Shown here: positions 48,081 through 55,668 of the stretch, piece after piece
Layout: every line of letters starts with the position of its first letter
Numbering within the stretch: the first letter of the stretch is position 1
Source of the DNA: JBHOQS01 sp042408875
Lineage (GTDB): Bacteria > Chloroflexota > UBA11872 > JBHOQS01
Assembly (NCBI GenBank): GCA_042408875.1
Contig: JBHOQS010000022.1
Coordinates: 248,001 to 312,000, forward strand
DNA length: 64,000 nt
Reading direction: 5' to 3'
The notes under the pieces: model-generated
The model's database searches: none
Told to the model about the DNA's origin: nothing
What the model saw: the letters and a program-made list of their open reading frames with translations, nothing else
Translations under genes and position numbers: made by a program

Positions 48081-48931
48081 CGCCGCACCCGTACACCGCC
48101 GCTGAACGACCGGCCACCCCCACCCTTCATCGTGGCAGCGCCGCCCGAGCTCCCACGTGGGCTGAAGGACTTCACCGCAGGCGCCTGTCCAGGCGGGGTG
48201 ACTTTGCTGCCACCTGTCGCGCCGCCGCTCCCGCCAGCGCCCAGTGACTTCGGCGGCGCCGGCGCGCGCTGCTGGGCCTCAAAGCTATCCTTTCCGGCAC
48301 GGAAGCCACCCTTTGCCGTTGCCGCGGTGCCACCGCCCGTGCCCCCGGCCTGGCCCGAAACTGTGCCTGGCGCCGGAGCGAGCCTGCGGTAATCCGGCGG
48401 CTGTGGCCTGTCGGAGGTAATGCTCCCTTCCAACCGCTCGCCGCGGTCGAAGCTGCTGCGCGGTGGATAGTGATACGTTGGTGGGGGGCCGCCGCCGGCC
48501 GTCACATGGCCGAGCAAGAAGGGGAACCAGAAGCTGGTGAAGTTGCCGTCGCGGTCGCGCCCGTAGAGCGTGACCGGCTGGTCATCGCGCAGGTGCAGGA
48601 TCGCCTCGGTCGAGCGGCCGAGGCCCAGGAAGCCTGGCTTCTCACGGATCTCCAGGTAAGTACGCTCGCCCTGCGCCAGCTTGATGTCATCCCCCGAGGC
48701 GCGATGCAGGTTCCCCTGGGCATCGCTCCACAGGAAGGAATACTTCTCCCCGTCCCAGGCGATCGAGCCAGGATGCACCGTATACTGGCCCGGCTGCACT
48801 GGCAGGCCGCGGTTGCACGCCACCAGGGCAAGCATCGTCACCGCCAGCACCAGGCTGGCTGCCCGTATGAGTGGCGAACCGGATTTCCGTGCCGCATCAG
48901 CAGCAGACTGTCCGGCTGTCGTTGAGCTCAC
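48077..48931 (-). CDS. Lipoprotein with Gly-rich tail, first gene of the pspA cluster
   Basis: This probable lipoprotein has a hydrophobic stretch AASLVLAVTMLALVAC ending in a lipobox Cys. The next 130 residues look beta-rich (QYTVHPGSIAWDGEKYSFLW) and include LHLRDDQPVTLYGRDRDGN. The C-terminal 130 residues are Gly/Ser/Pro/Ala-rich with a final Arg cluster (SFSGGVRVRR). The start is uncertain: a GTG at 48931 is preferred, and an ATG at 48958 and a TTG at 48979 remain possible. Its stop is fused to the DUF4178 start. Confidence 0.6.
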   Translation of the reverse strand: MSSTTAGQSAADAARKSGSPLIRAASLVLAVTMLALVACNRGLPVQPGQYTVHPGSIAWDGEKYSFLWSDAQGNLHRASGDDIKLAQGERTYLEIREKPGFLGLGRSTEAILHLRDDQPVTLYGRDRDGNFTSFWFPFLLGHVTAGGGPPPTYHYPPRSSFDRGERLEGSITSDRPQPPDYRRLAPAPGTVSGQAGGTGGGTAATAKGGFRAGKDSFEAQQRAPAPPKSLGAGGSGGATGGSKVTPPGQAPAVKSFSPRGSSGGAATMKGGGGRSFSGGVRVRR

Positions 48932-49205
48932 CAAAGGTCGTCCAGAATGTGTGCACATGTGTATCTTTTCGCCGGGCAACGGCTCGCGCTATGCGGCTGG
49001 CAAGGCGAATGTACCGCTTGCCATTGCATCGCAGATGCGCGTATATGTGTACCTATACGTAGGGTACCATGTCCGGTCTGCCGCAAGGTAACGCCAGTCC
49101 GACGCCTACGTGACTGGATGCGGACGGTCGGCGGGCCTCATCCACGGCGTGAGTCGGCGTGTTGTCGCCGCGTGCACGCGTCATAGCCCGTCGCGGAGAG
49201 AGCGC

Positions 49206-49237
49206 CTCTACGCTTATATAGCTCTACGCTCATATAT
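49206..49237 (+). repeat. 16-bp direct repeat upstream of tRNA-Phe
   Basis: CTCTACGCTTATATAG (49206-49221) is followed at once by CTCTACGCTCATATAT (49222-49237), 14 of 16 identical, just upstream of the tRNA promoter. Confidence 0.7.
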
Positions 49238-49256
49238 CTACTGGCCACAGGGTGAT

Positions 49257-49286
49257 TTGACGCTGGACTGGCTCTCCTGCTATCCT
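49257..49286 (+). promoter_or_regulatory. tRNA-Phe promoter
   Basis: TTGACG (49257-49262) and TATCCT (49281-49286) are spaced 18 bp, 24 bp upstream of the mature tRNA 5' end. Confidence 0.55.
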
Positions 49287-49310
49287 TTCGTGCGGAACGT
49301 GCTGCCTCAC

Positions 49311-49383
49311 GCCGAGGTAGCTCAGCTGGTAGAGCAGTGGACTGAAAATCCATGTGTCGGCGGTTCGACTCCGCCCCTCGGCA
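49311..49383 (+). tRNA. tRNA-Phe (GAA)
   Basis: A 73-nt cloverleaf: acceptor GCCGAGG pairs with CCTCGGC, then discriminator A. The D arm is AGCTCAGCTGGTAGAGC, the anticodon arm GGACTGAAAATCC has GAA, and the T arm GGCGGTTCGACTCCGCC contains GGTTCGA. The 3' CCA is not encoded. Confidence 0.97.
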
Positions 49384-49395
49384 CTCTCCCGTAGA

Positions 49396-49416
49396 CCCCC
49401 TCCCCAGAGGGGGTTT
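49396..49416 (+). terminator. Intrinsic terminator of tRNA-Phe
   Basis: CCCCCTC (49396-49402) and GAGGGGG (49407-49413) form a 7-bp stem with a 4-nt loop, followed by TTT. It begins 13 bp after the tRNA. Confidence 0.75.
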
Positions 49417-49923
49417 CCTGTTACCTGCTCGCGGCGTTTGAGTGCATATTTCGCCAGACATTGGCTGGCGCTGGCCTGCATTGCTCCCTCCTATGGTCAT
49501 CGTCTGGGCCCAGCGTTCTCGCCCTGCTCATGTGTGGCCTCAAGCCCAGGCCAGTGGGGCTGGCTTCAGGATGCGGGCGGTTTTCCTCAGCCCGCGGGAG
49601 CGCTGTGCTTGCGTTTGGCCTGAAGCTCTGGTTCACTGGATACGACAGGGCTCGTGGTGCGGAGGATGTTGCCGGCCTGACCGGGCCAGCAGCGCGGACG
49701 TAGCTGGCGCCACACGCTGCCGGAGCTGCTCGCCATGGGGGTGGCCTACATGCAAGGCGGTGCAGAAGCTACGCAGCTACGCTTGCACCAGCACTGGCCT
49801 GGCGGAATACCGCGCGGCCCGCTTCGCGTACGGCACAGCAAGCGTAGCTGTGGCTATGCCGGTGGCGGACTGGATGTGTAGCTTGTAAAGACCTTGTAAA
49901 GAGAAGAGCTCTATTATAAGAGC
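49417..49923. other. About 500 bp without a recognised gene
   Basis: Short frames are open here but lack ribosome sites, recognised domains or clean codon bias. I see no gene or RNA that I can support. The final 20 bp are AT-rich and lead into the 16-bp repeats. Confidence 0.4.
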
Positions 49924-49992
49924 AGAGCGATATATTTTAAGAGCGATATTATCAAAGAGCGATATATTTAAAGGGCGATATAAAGGGCAAAA
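49924..49992 (+). repeat. Tandem 16-bp repeats before the metallophosphatase
   Basis: Units begin AGAGCGATAT at 49924, 49940 and 49956 (each 16 bp), followed by shortened units AGGGCGATATAA (49972) and AGGGC (49984). They are AT-rich, contain TATATT-like -10 boxes, and run up to the GTG at 49994, whose ribosome site (AAAGGGC) is formed by the last partial unit. Confidence 0.75.
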
Positions 49993-49993
49993 C

Positions 49994-51007
49994 GTGCGGA
50001 GAGGCCAAGGGAGGCTCCTAGTCACCGCTATCCTGTTCACAGCGCTGGTGGCTGGGCTGGCGCTTGTGCCGGCCGGTCGCAGCCTGTACCGCACCGCGGC
50101 AGTGCTCGGCGAGCTTGCGCCGCCTGTCCACTCGCCGGACCTGCGGGCGGACCGGCTGTCCGGTAGCGGCGTGCGTTTCGCCGTAGTCGGCGACTACGGG
50201 CTCGCCGGACAAGCTGCACAGGATGTAGCGGACCTCGTGCGTAGCTGGAACCCGGACTTCATCATCACCACCGGCGACAACAACTATCCCGCGGGCGAGG
50301 CGCACACGATCGACCGCAACATCGGCCAGTACTACGCCCGCTTCATCGCCCCGTACAAGGGCGCGTACGGGCCCGGCGCTGCTGTCAACCGCTTCTTTCC
50401 TGCGCTGGGCAACCACGACCTGGCAACTGCTGGTGCCAGGCCCTATCTCGAGTACTTCACCCTGCCCGGCAACGGGCGCTACTATGACTTCACCTGGGGC
50501 CCAGTGCACCTGTTCGCTCTGAACAGCGACCCCCGCGAGCCGGATGGCGTGAGCGCCAGCTCGATCCAGGCGCAGTGGCTACGCAGCCGCCTAGAGGCTT
50601 CACAGGCACGCCTCAAAGTCGTCTATCTGCACCACCCCCCATATTCCTCGGGACGGCACGGCTCGAGTGCGTGGATGCAGTGGCCATATGGTGCGTGGGG
50701 CGCGCAAGTGGTGCTGGCCGGGCATGATCATACGTACGAGCGCATCGTGCGCGACGGGGTGGTGTACTTCGTCAACGGGCTGGGCGGGGTGAGTGCCTAT
50801 CCCTTCCGCGCTGTGCCAGTCGAAGGCAGCGCGGTGCGCTTCAACGCCGACTTTGGCGCCATGCTGGTCACGGTGACAGCAGACCAGGCCACATTTGAGT
50901 TCATGACGCGCCGCGGGGAGCTGGTCGATCGCTACAGTATCGCGCTTGGCCGCCCTGCGGCAGAGATGGCCCGGCACCCTCCATCGGTGCCTGCGCTGGC
51001 GCCGTAA
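49994..51007 (+). CDS. Exported metallophosphatase (purple acid phosphatase-like)
   Basis: This 337-residue phosphoesterase has an N-terminal signal or anchor (LLVTAILFTALVAGLALVPAG). Metal-binding motifs in order are VVGDYG (about 65-69), TTGDNNYP (93-100), LGNHD (138-142), LHHPPYSSG and GHDHTYER (about 243-250). This is the calcineurin-like set with extracellular phosphatase features, so it probably frees phosphate outside the membrane. The GTG start has AAAGGGC 5 nt upstream within the 16-bp repeats. Its stop directly abuts the stop of the convergent dehydrogenase gene. Confidence 0.85.
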   Translation: MRRGQGRLLVTAILFTALVAGLALVPAGRSLYRTAAVLGELAPPVHSPDLRADRLSGSGVRFAVVGDYGLAGQAAQDVADLVRSWNPDFIITTGDNNYPAGEAHTIDRNIGQYYARFIAPYKGAYGPGAAVNRFFPALGNHDLATAGARPYLEYFTLPGNGRYYDFTWGPVHLFALNSDPREPDGVSASSIQAQWLRSRLEASQARLKVVYLHHPPYSSGRHGSSAWMQWPYGAWGAQVVLAGHDHTYERIVRDGVVYFVNGLGGVSAYPFRAVPVEGSAVRFNADFGAMLVTVTADQATFEFMTRRGELVDRYSIALGRPAAEMARHPPSVPALAP

Positions 51008-52105
51008 TCAGGCCGGCAGGTCATATGGAATGCCCAGCGTCTCGCTCAGGCGGCGGAGATCGGCCAGGATGAAGCGCTCAAGCGGGATGCCTTCGACACG
51101 GTAGCGCCGCGCCTTTTCTCGCTCGATCTCGCCCGGGAGGTAGATGCGCTGGAAGCCGGGCCGCAGGCGGGAACTGCGCATACGCTCAGCAATGGCGCGC
51201 ACCCGCGCGGTGAACTCGTCCAGGGGAACGATCTGCCGGACATCGAGCGCCATGAACCAGTGGCAGCGGCCGCGCGGGTGCGGCGGATCGGGCCGGTCCT
51301 GGTCACTGTCGAATGCGCCACCAGCAAGCAGCGATGTGAGCAGGCCGTAGACCAGGGTGAGGCCGTACCCTTTGTACTCGGCAATAGGTAGGAGGCTGCC
51401 GCCTAGCGCCCGCGCCCGCGGATCGGTTGTGGGGTTGCCGTCCTTGTCAAGGGCCCAGCCGAGCGGAATCGGCTCGCCGCGGCCCTGGTGGAGAGCCAGC
51501 CTGCCACTGGCGACCACGCTGAGGGCCATGTCCAGGAAGATCGGGTCGGCCTCGCCTTCGTCATCAGTCGCGCTGGCGGGGATAGCCCAGGCCGGCGGGT
51601 TATTGCCGAGCAATGGTTGTGCGCCGCCCCACGGGGCAATGCTCGGCCCGGCATTCGTGACAGCAAAGCCGACCATGCCGTGGCGCAGGGCGAGGCGCGC
51701 CCAGTAGCCCGAGGCGCCATAGTGGTTGCTCTCCCGCATGAAGACCATCCCTGCGCCATACTGCTGCGCCACCTCGATGGCCGCCTCCATACCGGCATGG
51801 GCGACCACATGCCCCAGGCCATGGTCACCGGTCATGACCTTCACCACAGCGGTCCCGCCCACGACAGCCACGCGCGGCCGCGGATTGACCCGACCCTCGC
51901 GCACGGCGCGCACGTAGCCCGGCAGATTGCGCACACCGTGCGTGTGGATACCGTGCAGGTCGGCATCGACCAGCGCCTGTGCGGCCTTCTGCGCATCCTC
52001 CGGCGGGATACCCGCCGCGACGAAGGCACAAGTGGCGAAGTCTACGAGCTGCGCGAACGCCACCAGCACGCACGGATACCCCTGACGGCTCGGTGTCTCT
52101 GCCAT
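51008..52105 (-). CDS. Malate/L-lactate dehydrogenase (Ldh2) family oxidoreductase
   Basis: This 365-residue NAD(P)-dependent 2-hydroxyacid dehydrogenase is of the unusual non-Rossmann Ldh2 family. Typical segments are DADLHGIHTHGVRNLPGYV with the catalytic His, VMTGDHGLGHVVA, MRESNHYGASGYW, NNPPAWAIPA and EYKGYGLTLVYGLL. Substrates in the family include malate, lactate, ureidoglycolate and diketogulonate. The gene follows a sulfatase gene on the same strand (62 bp), suggesting linked catabolism of a sulfated compound, though this is inference. Confidence 0.85.
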   Translation of the reverse strand: MAETPSRQGYPCVLVAFAQLVDFATCAFVAAGIPPEDAQKAAQALVDADLHGIHTHGVRNLPGYVRAVREGRVNPRPRVAVVGGTAVVKVMTGDHGLGHVVAHAGMEAAIEVAQQYGAGMVFMRESNHYGASGYWARLALRHGMVGFAVTNAGPSIAPWGGAQPLLGNNPPAWAIPASATDDEGEADPIFLDMALSVVASGRLALHQGRGEPIPLGWALDKDGNPTTDPRARALGGSLLPIAEYKGYGLTLVYGLLTSLLAGGAFDSDQDRPDPPHPRGRCHWFMALDVRQIVPLDEFTARVRAIAERMRSSRLRPGFQRIYLPGEIEREKARRYRVEGIPLERFILADLRRLSETLGIPYDLPA

Positions 52106-52167
52106 ACCAATGCCCTGCCTTTCCTGATCGCTGACGCTGGGCCGGCGAGGCCAGGCTACGCCACCAC

Positions 52168-53619
52168 TTAGCCAAGGGGCGTCCCCGGCGGCAGCCGGTC
52201 GCGGGCGCGGATGCGCGCTTCCGCGGCCACGCGCTCGGGGTCTGGGGGTGTGGCGGTGAAACGAGCGGAGGCAGCGGTGCGAGCCAGGACGTGCTGCACC
52301 AGGCGCGCCTCCAGCTCAGCCTGCACCTCACGGTACTGGGGCAGCCCGTAGAGGTTCTGCACCTCGTCGGGATCGGCCTCCAGATCGTAAAGCTCACCGT
52401 CGCCGTTCCCGTAGCGCGCCAGCTTCCACCGGCGTGTGCGTACCATGGCGCGGTCGCCCACAACGCTGAACACTGCATCGCGATGCGGCGTTGCTGAATT
52501 GCTAAAGAGCGGCGTGAGGTCCTGGCCCTGCACCGGCGCCTCGAAGCGTACGCCGAGGTGCCGCAGGATCGCTGGCACCAGGTCGAGCAAGTCCACCAGG
52601 GCGTCTGACTGGACGCCGGCCGGCACGCCGGGGCCGCGCACGAGCAGCGGGACGCGCACCATACACTCGTAGAAGAAGCTCTTATAAACCAGACCGTGGT
52701 CACCCAGGGCGTCGCCGTGGTCGCTGGTGAAGATCACCAGCGTCTCGTCGAGCACGCCGGCATCCTCCAGCGCCCCGAGCAGCTTGCCTACCTGCCGGTC
52801 GATCAGCGTCACCGTGGCCAGGTAATGGGCGCGCATGTGGCGGATCAGCCGGTCATCCATGCGGCTGAAATCGAGCAGGTAGACGGGATTGGCCCCGGCT
52901 CGCTCGCGCGCTCGGCGCTGCGCCTCGGGCTTGGTGTCCAGCTCGCCTGGGAACCCCACCGCAGGTGGGATAGGCGCGTCACGGTAGAGACCGGCCAAGT
53001 CCTCAGGTGGATCGTAGGGATCGTGCGGGCTATTGAAACTGATCCAGGCGAAGAAGGGCTCGTGCGCATGGGCGCGCAGCCATTCGGCGCCGCGATCGCC
53101 AATATAACTGTCAATGTGCAAATCCGGCGGCAGCGGGCTGGTGTAGGCGCCCAGCCCCTCAGCGTAGCCGGGGTAGTTCAGCGGATGTAGCCTGCGGTAG
53201 CCGTGCGCCTCCAGCCACAGGGTGTAATCGTCACGGCGGTAGTAGTGCCGCTTGTCCTCGGCAATGATGCGATCCTGGAAGCCGCCCCAGTCATTCCAGG
53301 GATAGAAGTGCATCTTGCCGATGGCTGCCGTGCGATACCCAGCTGCGCCGGCCTCGCGCACCCAGACCGGCATCTGCGGCGGGTACCAGCAGCCGTTGTT
53401 GAGCACGCGGTGCGTGAGTGGATCGAGGCCGGTCATCAAGGAGGCGCGCGCCGGCTGGCACACCGGTGACGGCGTAAAGGCGTACCGGAAGACCATACCT
53501 TCGCGCGCCATGCGGTCCAGGTTGGGCGTGTGCATGAACTCCAGGCCGTAGCACGGCAAGGTATCCCAGCGCTGCTGGTCGGAGGTGATGAGCAGCACGC
53601 GTGCTGGACGGTCAGGCAT
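52168..53619 (-). CDS. Sulfatase family hydrolase
   Basis: This 483-residue enzyme of the alkaline-phosphatase/sulfatase superfamily has N-terminal metal ligands in LLITSDQQRWDTLPCYG. The formylglycine motif is CQPARASLMTG (Cys54-x-Pro-x-Arg), which marks a type I sulfatase dependent on Cys oxidation. Later motifs include SFNSPHDPYDPP and FTSDHGDALGDHGLVYK with the second Asp-His metal site. No signal peptide is evident, so it may act in the cytoplasm on an imported sulfate ester. It precedes the Ldh2-type dehydrogenase and follows a solute-binding protein gene. Confidence 0.88.
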   Translation of the reverse strand: MPDRPARVLLITSDQQRWDTLPCYGLEFMHTPNLDRMAREGMVFRYAFTPSPVCQPARASLMTGLDPLTHRVLNNGCWYPPQMPVWVREAGAAGYRTAAIGKMHFYPWNDWGGFQDRIIAEDKRHYYRRDDYTLWLEAHGYRRLHPLNYPGYAEGLGAYTSPLPPDLHIDSYIGDRGAEWLRAHAHEPFFAWISFNSPHDPYDPPEDLAGLYRDAPIPPAVGFPGELDTKPEAQRRARERAGANPVYLLDFSRMDDRLIRHMRAHYLATVTLIDRQVGKLLGALEDAGVLDETLVIFTSDHGDALGDHGLVYKSFFYECMVRVPLLVRGPGVPAGVQSDALVDLLDLVPAILRHLGVRFEAPVQGQDLTPLFSNSATPHRDAVFSVVGDRAMVRTRRWKLARYGNGDGELYDLEADPDEVQNLYGLPQYREVQAELEARLVQHVLARTAASARFTATPPDPERVAAEARIRARDRLPPGTPLG

Positions 53620-53694
53620 CGCTTCTTCCCTACCCTAACCCCGAAGTTTTGCTTCCTAGCTTTCCCTGTCTTCCGATCTTCTCTTCCGAAGAGA

Positions 53695-55074
53695 CTAGCG
53701 GCTGCGCCCGCGCTCGGCCAGGTACCGATTCGTCTGCGCCACGATCTCCCGCACGACCTCCCGCGCCGCAGCACGATTCTGCCAGAGGGCCTGCAACTGG
53801 GGTGTGAAGATCTCCCGCTCGATGTCATTCCACAGCGGGAAGATCGGATCGAGGCGCACGACGAGCTGGCCAGTGCGAGCGACGGCGCGGTTCCTGGGGG
53901 GCTGGTCAGTCTCCTGGGCCAGCAGCCAGTCCAGGACAGACTTGCGGCCGGGGAAGCGCACCGGGGCCATGAGCTGGTGGGCCTCGGGGCTACTCAGGAA
54001 CTGTAACACGGCCCAGCCCTCTTCCAGTGCCGGAGCGGACTGCACCAGGAACCAGCCGACACCACCGCCGGTGGTCACGCGCCGGCCCTGGCCCTTGGGC
54101 GTCACGGCGAGATCCCAGGGTACCTTGGCAAGCTGTCTGGCCTCGCCGATGCGGGCGATGGGGAAGATGGCCATGGCGGTGAGGCCCTCGAAGAACGCCT
54201 GCTGGCTGCCGGCCAGCGCTGGCGTCTGGCGCTGGGTCTCAGGGTCCGGCGCCACGCCGTGGCGGTACACCAGGTCCTGCATGAACTGCAACGCCTCAAT
54301 TGCCCGCGGGTCATCGAGTGTGCAGCGCGTGTAGTCGCGGTCGAAGAGCTCGGCGCCATTGGTGGCGATCCACTGCCAGTAGCCTCCGCGCAGGCCAGTG
54401 TTCAGCACAAAGCCGTACTGGGTGACGCGCCCGGAGCCATCGCGCACAGTGAAGCGCCGCGCGTAGTCGAGGAACTGGTTCCAGTCCCAGCCGGTGGCAG
54501 TGGAGAAGTCGCCTGCCGGAGGAGCGAGCCCCTCCCGCCCGAACGCCGAGAGATTGACATAGAAGCTCTGGTGGGAGAAGTCGCGCAGCAGAGCGTAGAG
54601 CTTGCCCTTCCAGCGGTACTGGTCGAGCGACTCTGGAATGTAGTCGCTCAGATCGTAGCGATCGCGCTTGACCCGATCGTCCAGCGGGGCAAAGTGGCCC
54701 TGGTCGGCGAAGACAACGCCCTCGCTGGCGCTCATACTGATGAGCTCCGGCGGCGTGCCGGAGGTCAGCATGGGCAGGAACTTCTCCACCACGTTGCCGG
54801 TTGCCAAGAGAAACTGCGCTCTGGGGCCGGATGGGTGGACGGCATCCCAGCGCTGGATGAGCTGGTCGATCAACCCGCGCTCCACCTGGCCGCTCGTGCT
54901 CATGAAGGTGACGGTAACATCCGTGCGCAGCGCCGGTGCACCGGCCGAAGGCTGCTGCGCCGGACGAGCGCGGCCGCAGGCGGTAGCCAGGCCGAGCGCG
55001 GCGGCGCTGAAGTGCCGGAGCAGGGTGCGCCTGGTGGTGCGCTGGAAGGCCCAATGTGAAGCTCGTGATGCCAT
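53695..55074 (-). CDS. Extracellular solute-binding lipoprotein, family 1 (sugar type)
   Basis: This 459-residue ABC binding protein has a twin-arginine stretch TTRRTLLRHFSAAALG and a lipobox ending TAC. The mature part has sugar-binder features: TVTFMSTSGQVERGLIDQLIQRW, LPMLTSGTPPELISMSASEGV, GYWQWIATNGAELFD, and the late GWAVLQFLSSPEAHQ. The ATG at 55074 has GGGAGG 7 nt upstream. No permease or ATPase gene is next to it, so it must use distant partners. With the sulfatase and dehydrogenase downstream it may capture a sulfated sugar. Confidence 0.85.
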   Translation of the reverse strand: MASRASHWAFQRTTRRTLLRHFSAAALGLATACGRARPAQQPSAGAPALRTDVTVTFMSTSGQVERGLIDQLIQRWDAVHPSGPRAQFLLATGNVVEKFLPMLTSGTPPELISMSASEGVVFADQGHFAPLDDRVKRDRYDLSDYIPESLDQYRWKGKLYALLRDFSHQSFYVNLSAFGREGLAPPAGDFSTATGWDWNQFLDYARRFTVRDGSGRVTQYGFVLNTGLRGGYWQWIATNGAELFDRDYTRCTLDDPRAIEALQFMQDLVYRHGVAPDPETQRQTPALAGSQQAFFEGLTAMAIFPIARIGEARQLAKVPWDLAVTPKGQGRRVTTGGGVGWFLVQSAPALEEGWAVLQFLSSPEAHQLMAPVRFPGRKSVLDWLLAQETDQPPRNRAVARTGQLVVRLDPIFPLWNDIEREIFTPQLQALWQNRAAAREVVREIVAQTNRYLAERGRSR

Positions 55075-55270
55075 GGCATGCCTCCCTTCTGTCCCCTTAG
55101 ACATTGACCCCTCACGATTAGTTGGCGACAGAGCGAGCGTAGACGGGCTGGCGGCACGCGATGTGCTCGGGCGCGTTCGCAGGGCACAGCCTGTTCGGGC
55201 CGGCGGCAGTATAGCCAGTGCCGGAGCACCTGGCAAGGCGCCTGCAGAGCCCCGCCGTTCGACCAGGCGC

Positions 55271-55300
55271 TTGACGCCCCGAAAAGGCACGTGCTATAGT
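55271..55300 (+). promoter_or_regulatory. Promoter of the cyclic-di-AMP receptor gene
   Basis: TTGACG (55271-55276) and TATAGT (55295-55300) are spaced 18 bp. Transcription from about 55307 gives a leader of about 360 nt that holds the riboswitch. Confidence 0.7.
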
Positions 55301-55335
55301 GCGTGAGCACCAGATAATTTAACATCTCACGGAGA

Positions 55336-55368
55336 CGTAGCAGGCGCAGCCGCCCTGCGCCCGCTACG
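55336..55368 (+). promoter_or_regulatory. Leader hairpin before the riboswitch aptamer
   Basis: CGTAGC (55336-55341) pairs with GCTACG (55363-55368), and GGCGCAG (55343-55349) pairs with CTGCGCC (55355-55361) with one A/C mismatch between: 13 bp in all and a 5-nt loop. It immediately precedes the aptamer. Confidence 0.7.
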
Positions 55369-55370
55369 CG

Positions 55371-55555
55371 GCGCCGAATCCGCCGGTTGGCGCGGCGGAG
55401 CGGGGGACCCAGTCCTGGGGTGAATCCGGCGATCGTGGCAGTATGGCGGACAGGTAGGAAACGGTAGCGCCGTGTCCGCCCGCCGCATCGCCGGTAGGGT
55501 AACGCTCTTTCGGCCCGAACCCGTCAGCTAACCTCGCAGGCAGCACGAAAGAGAG
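55371..55555 (+). ncRNA. Cyclic-di-AMP riboswitch (ydaO/yuaA class)
   Basis: The conserved blocks of the ydaO/yuaA element occur in order: GCCGAATCCGCC (from 55373), CGGGGGACCCA, GGGGTGAATCC, GTAGGG, then CCCGAACCCGTCAGCTAACC and TCGCAGGC. The closing stem pairs CTCTTTCG (55505-55512) with CGAAAGAG (55546-55553). The class binds two c-di-AMP molecules and usually turns genes off. The gene downstream encodes predicted c-di-AMP receptor domains, which supports the assignment independently. Confidence 0.92.
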
Positions 55556-55574
55556 GTCGGGCACACGTGCCGGT

Positions 55575-55605
55575 GACGGCCCGGGGCTCTGTACCTCGGG
55601 CCGTC
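55575..55605 (+). terminator. Expression-platform hairpin of the riboswitch
   Basis: GACGGCCCG (55575-55583) and CGGGCCGTC (55597-55605) form a perfect 9-bp stem, extendable by GG/CC. It lies between aptamer and gene. It lacks a following T-run, so it may act as a weak or factor-aided terminator, or by another mechanism. Confidence 0.5.
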
Positions 55606-55668
55606 GCGCGTGTTCTGCCCTCCGCTGCCGATGCGCGGATGTCCGGCGCCAGGAGGATCAGGAGCGAG

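Noticed and set aside
49442..49888. 148-codon plus-strand frame after tRNA-Phe, considered as an integrated element gene
   Set aside because: High Trp/Cys/Arg content, no ribosome site, no integrase similarity and no repeat of the tRNA 3' end as an attachment site.
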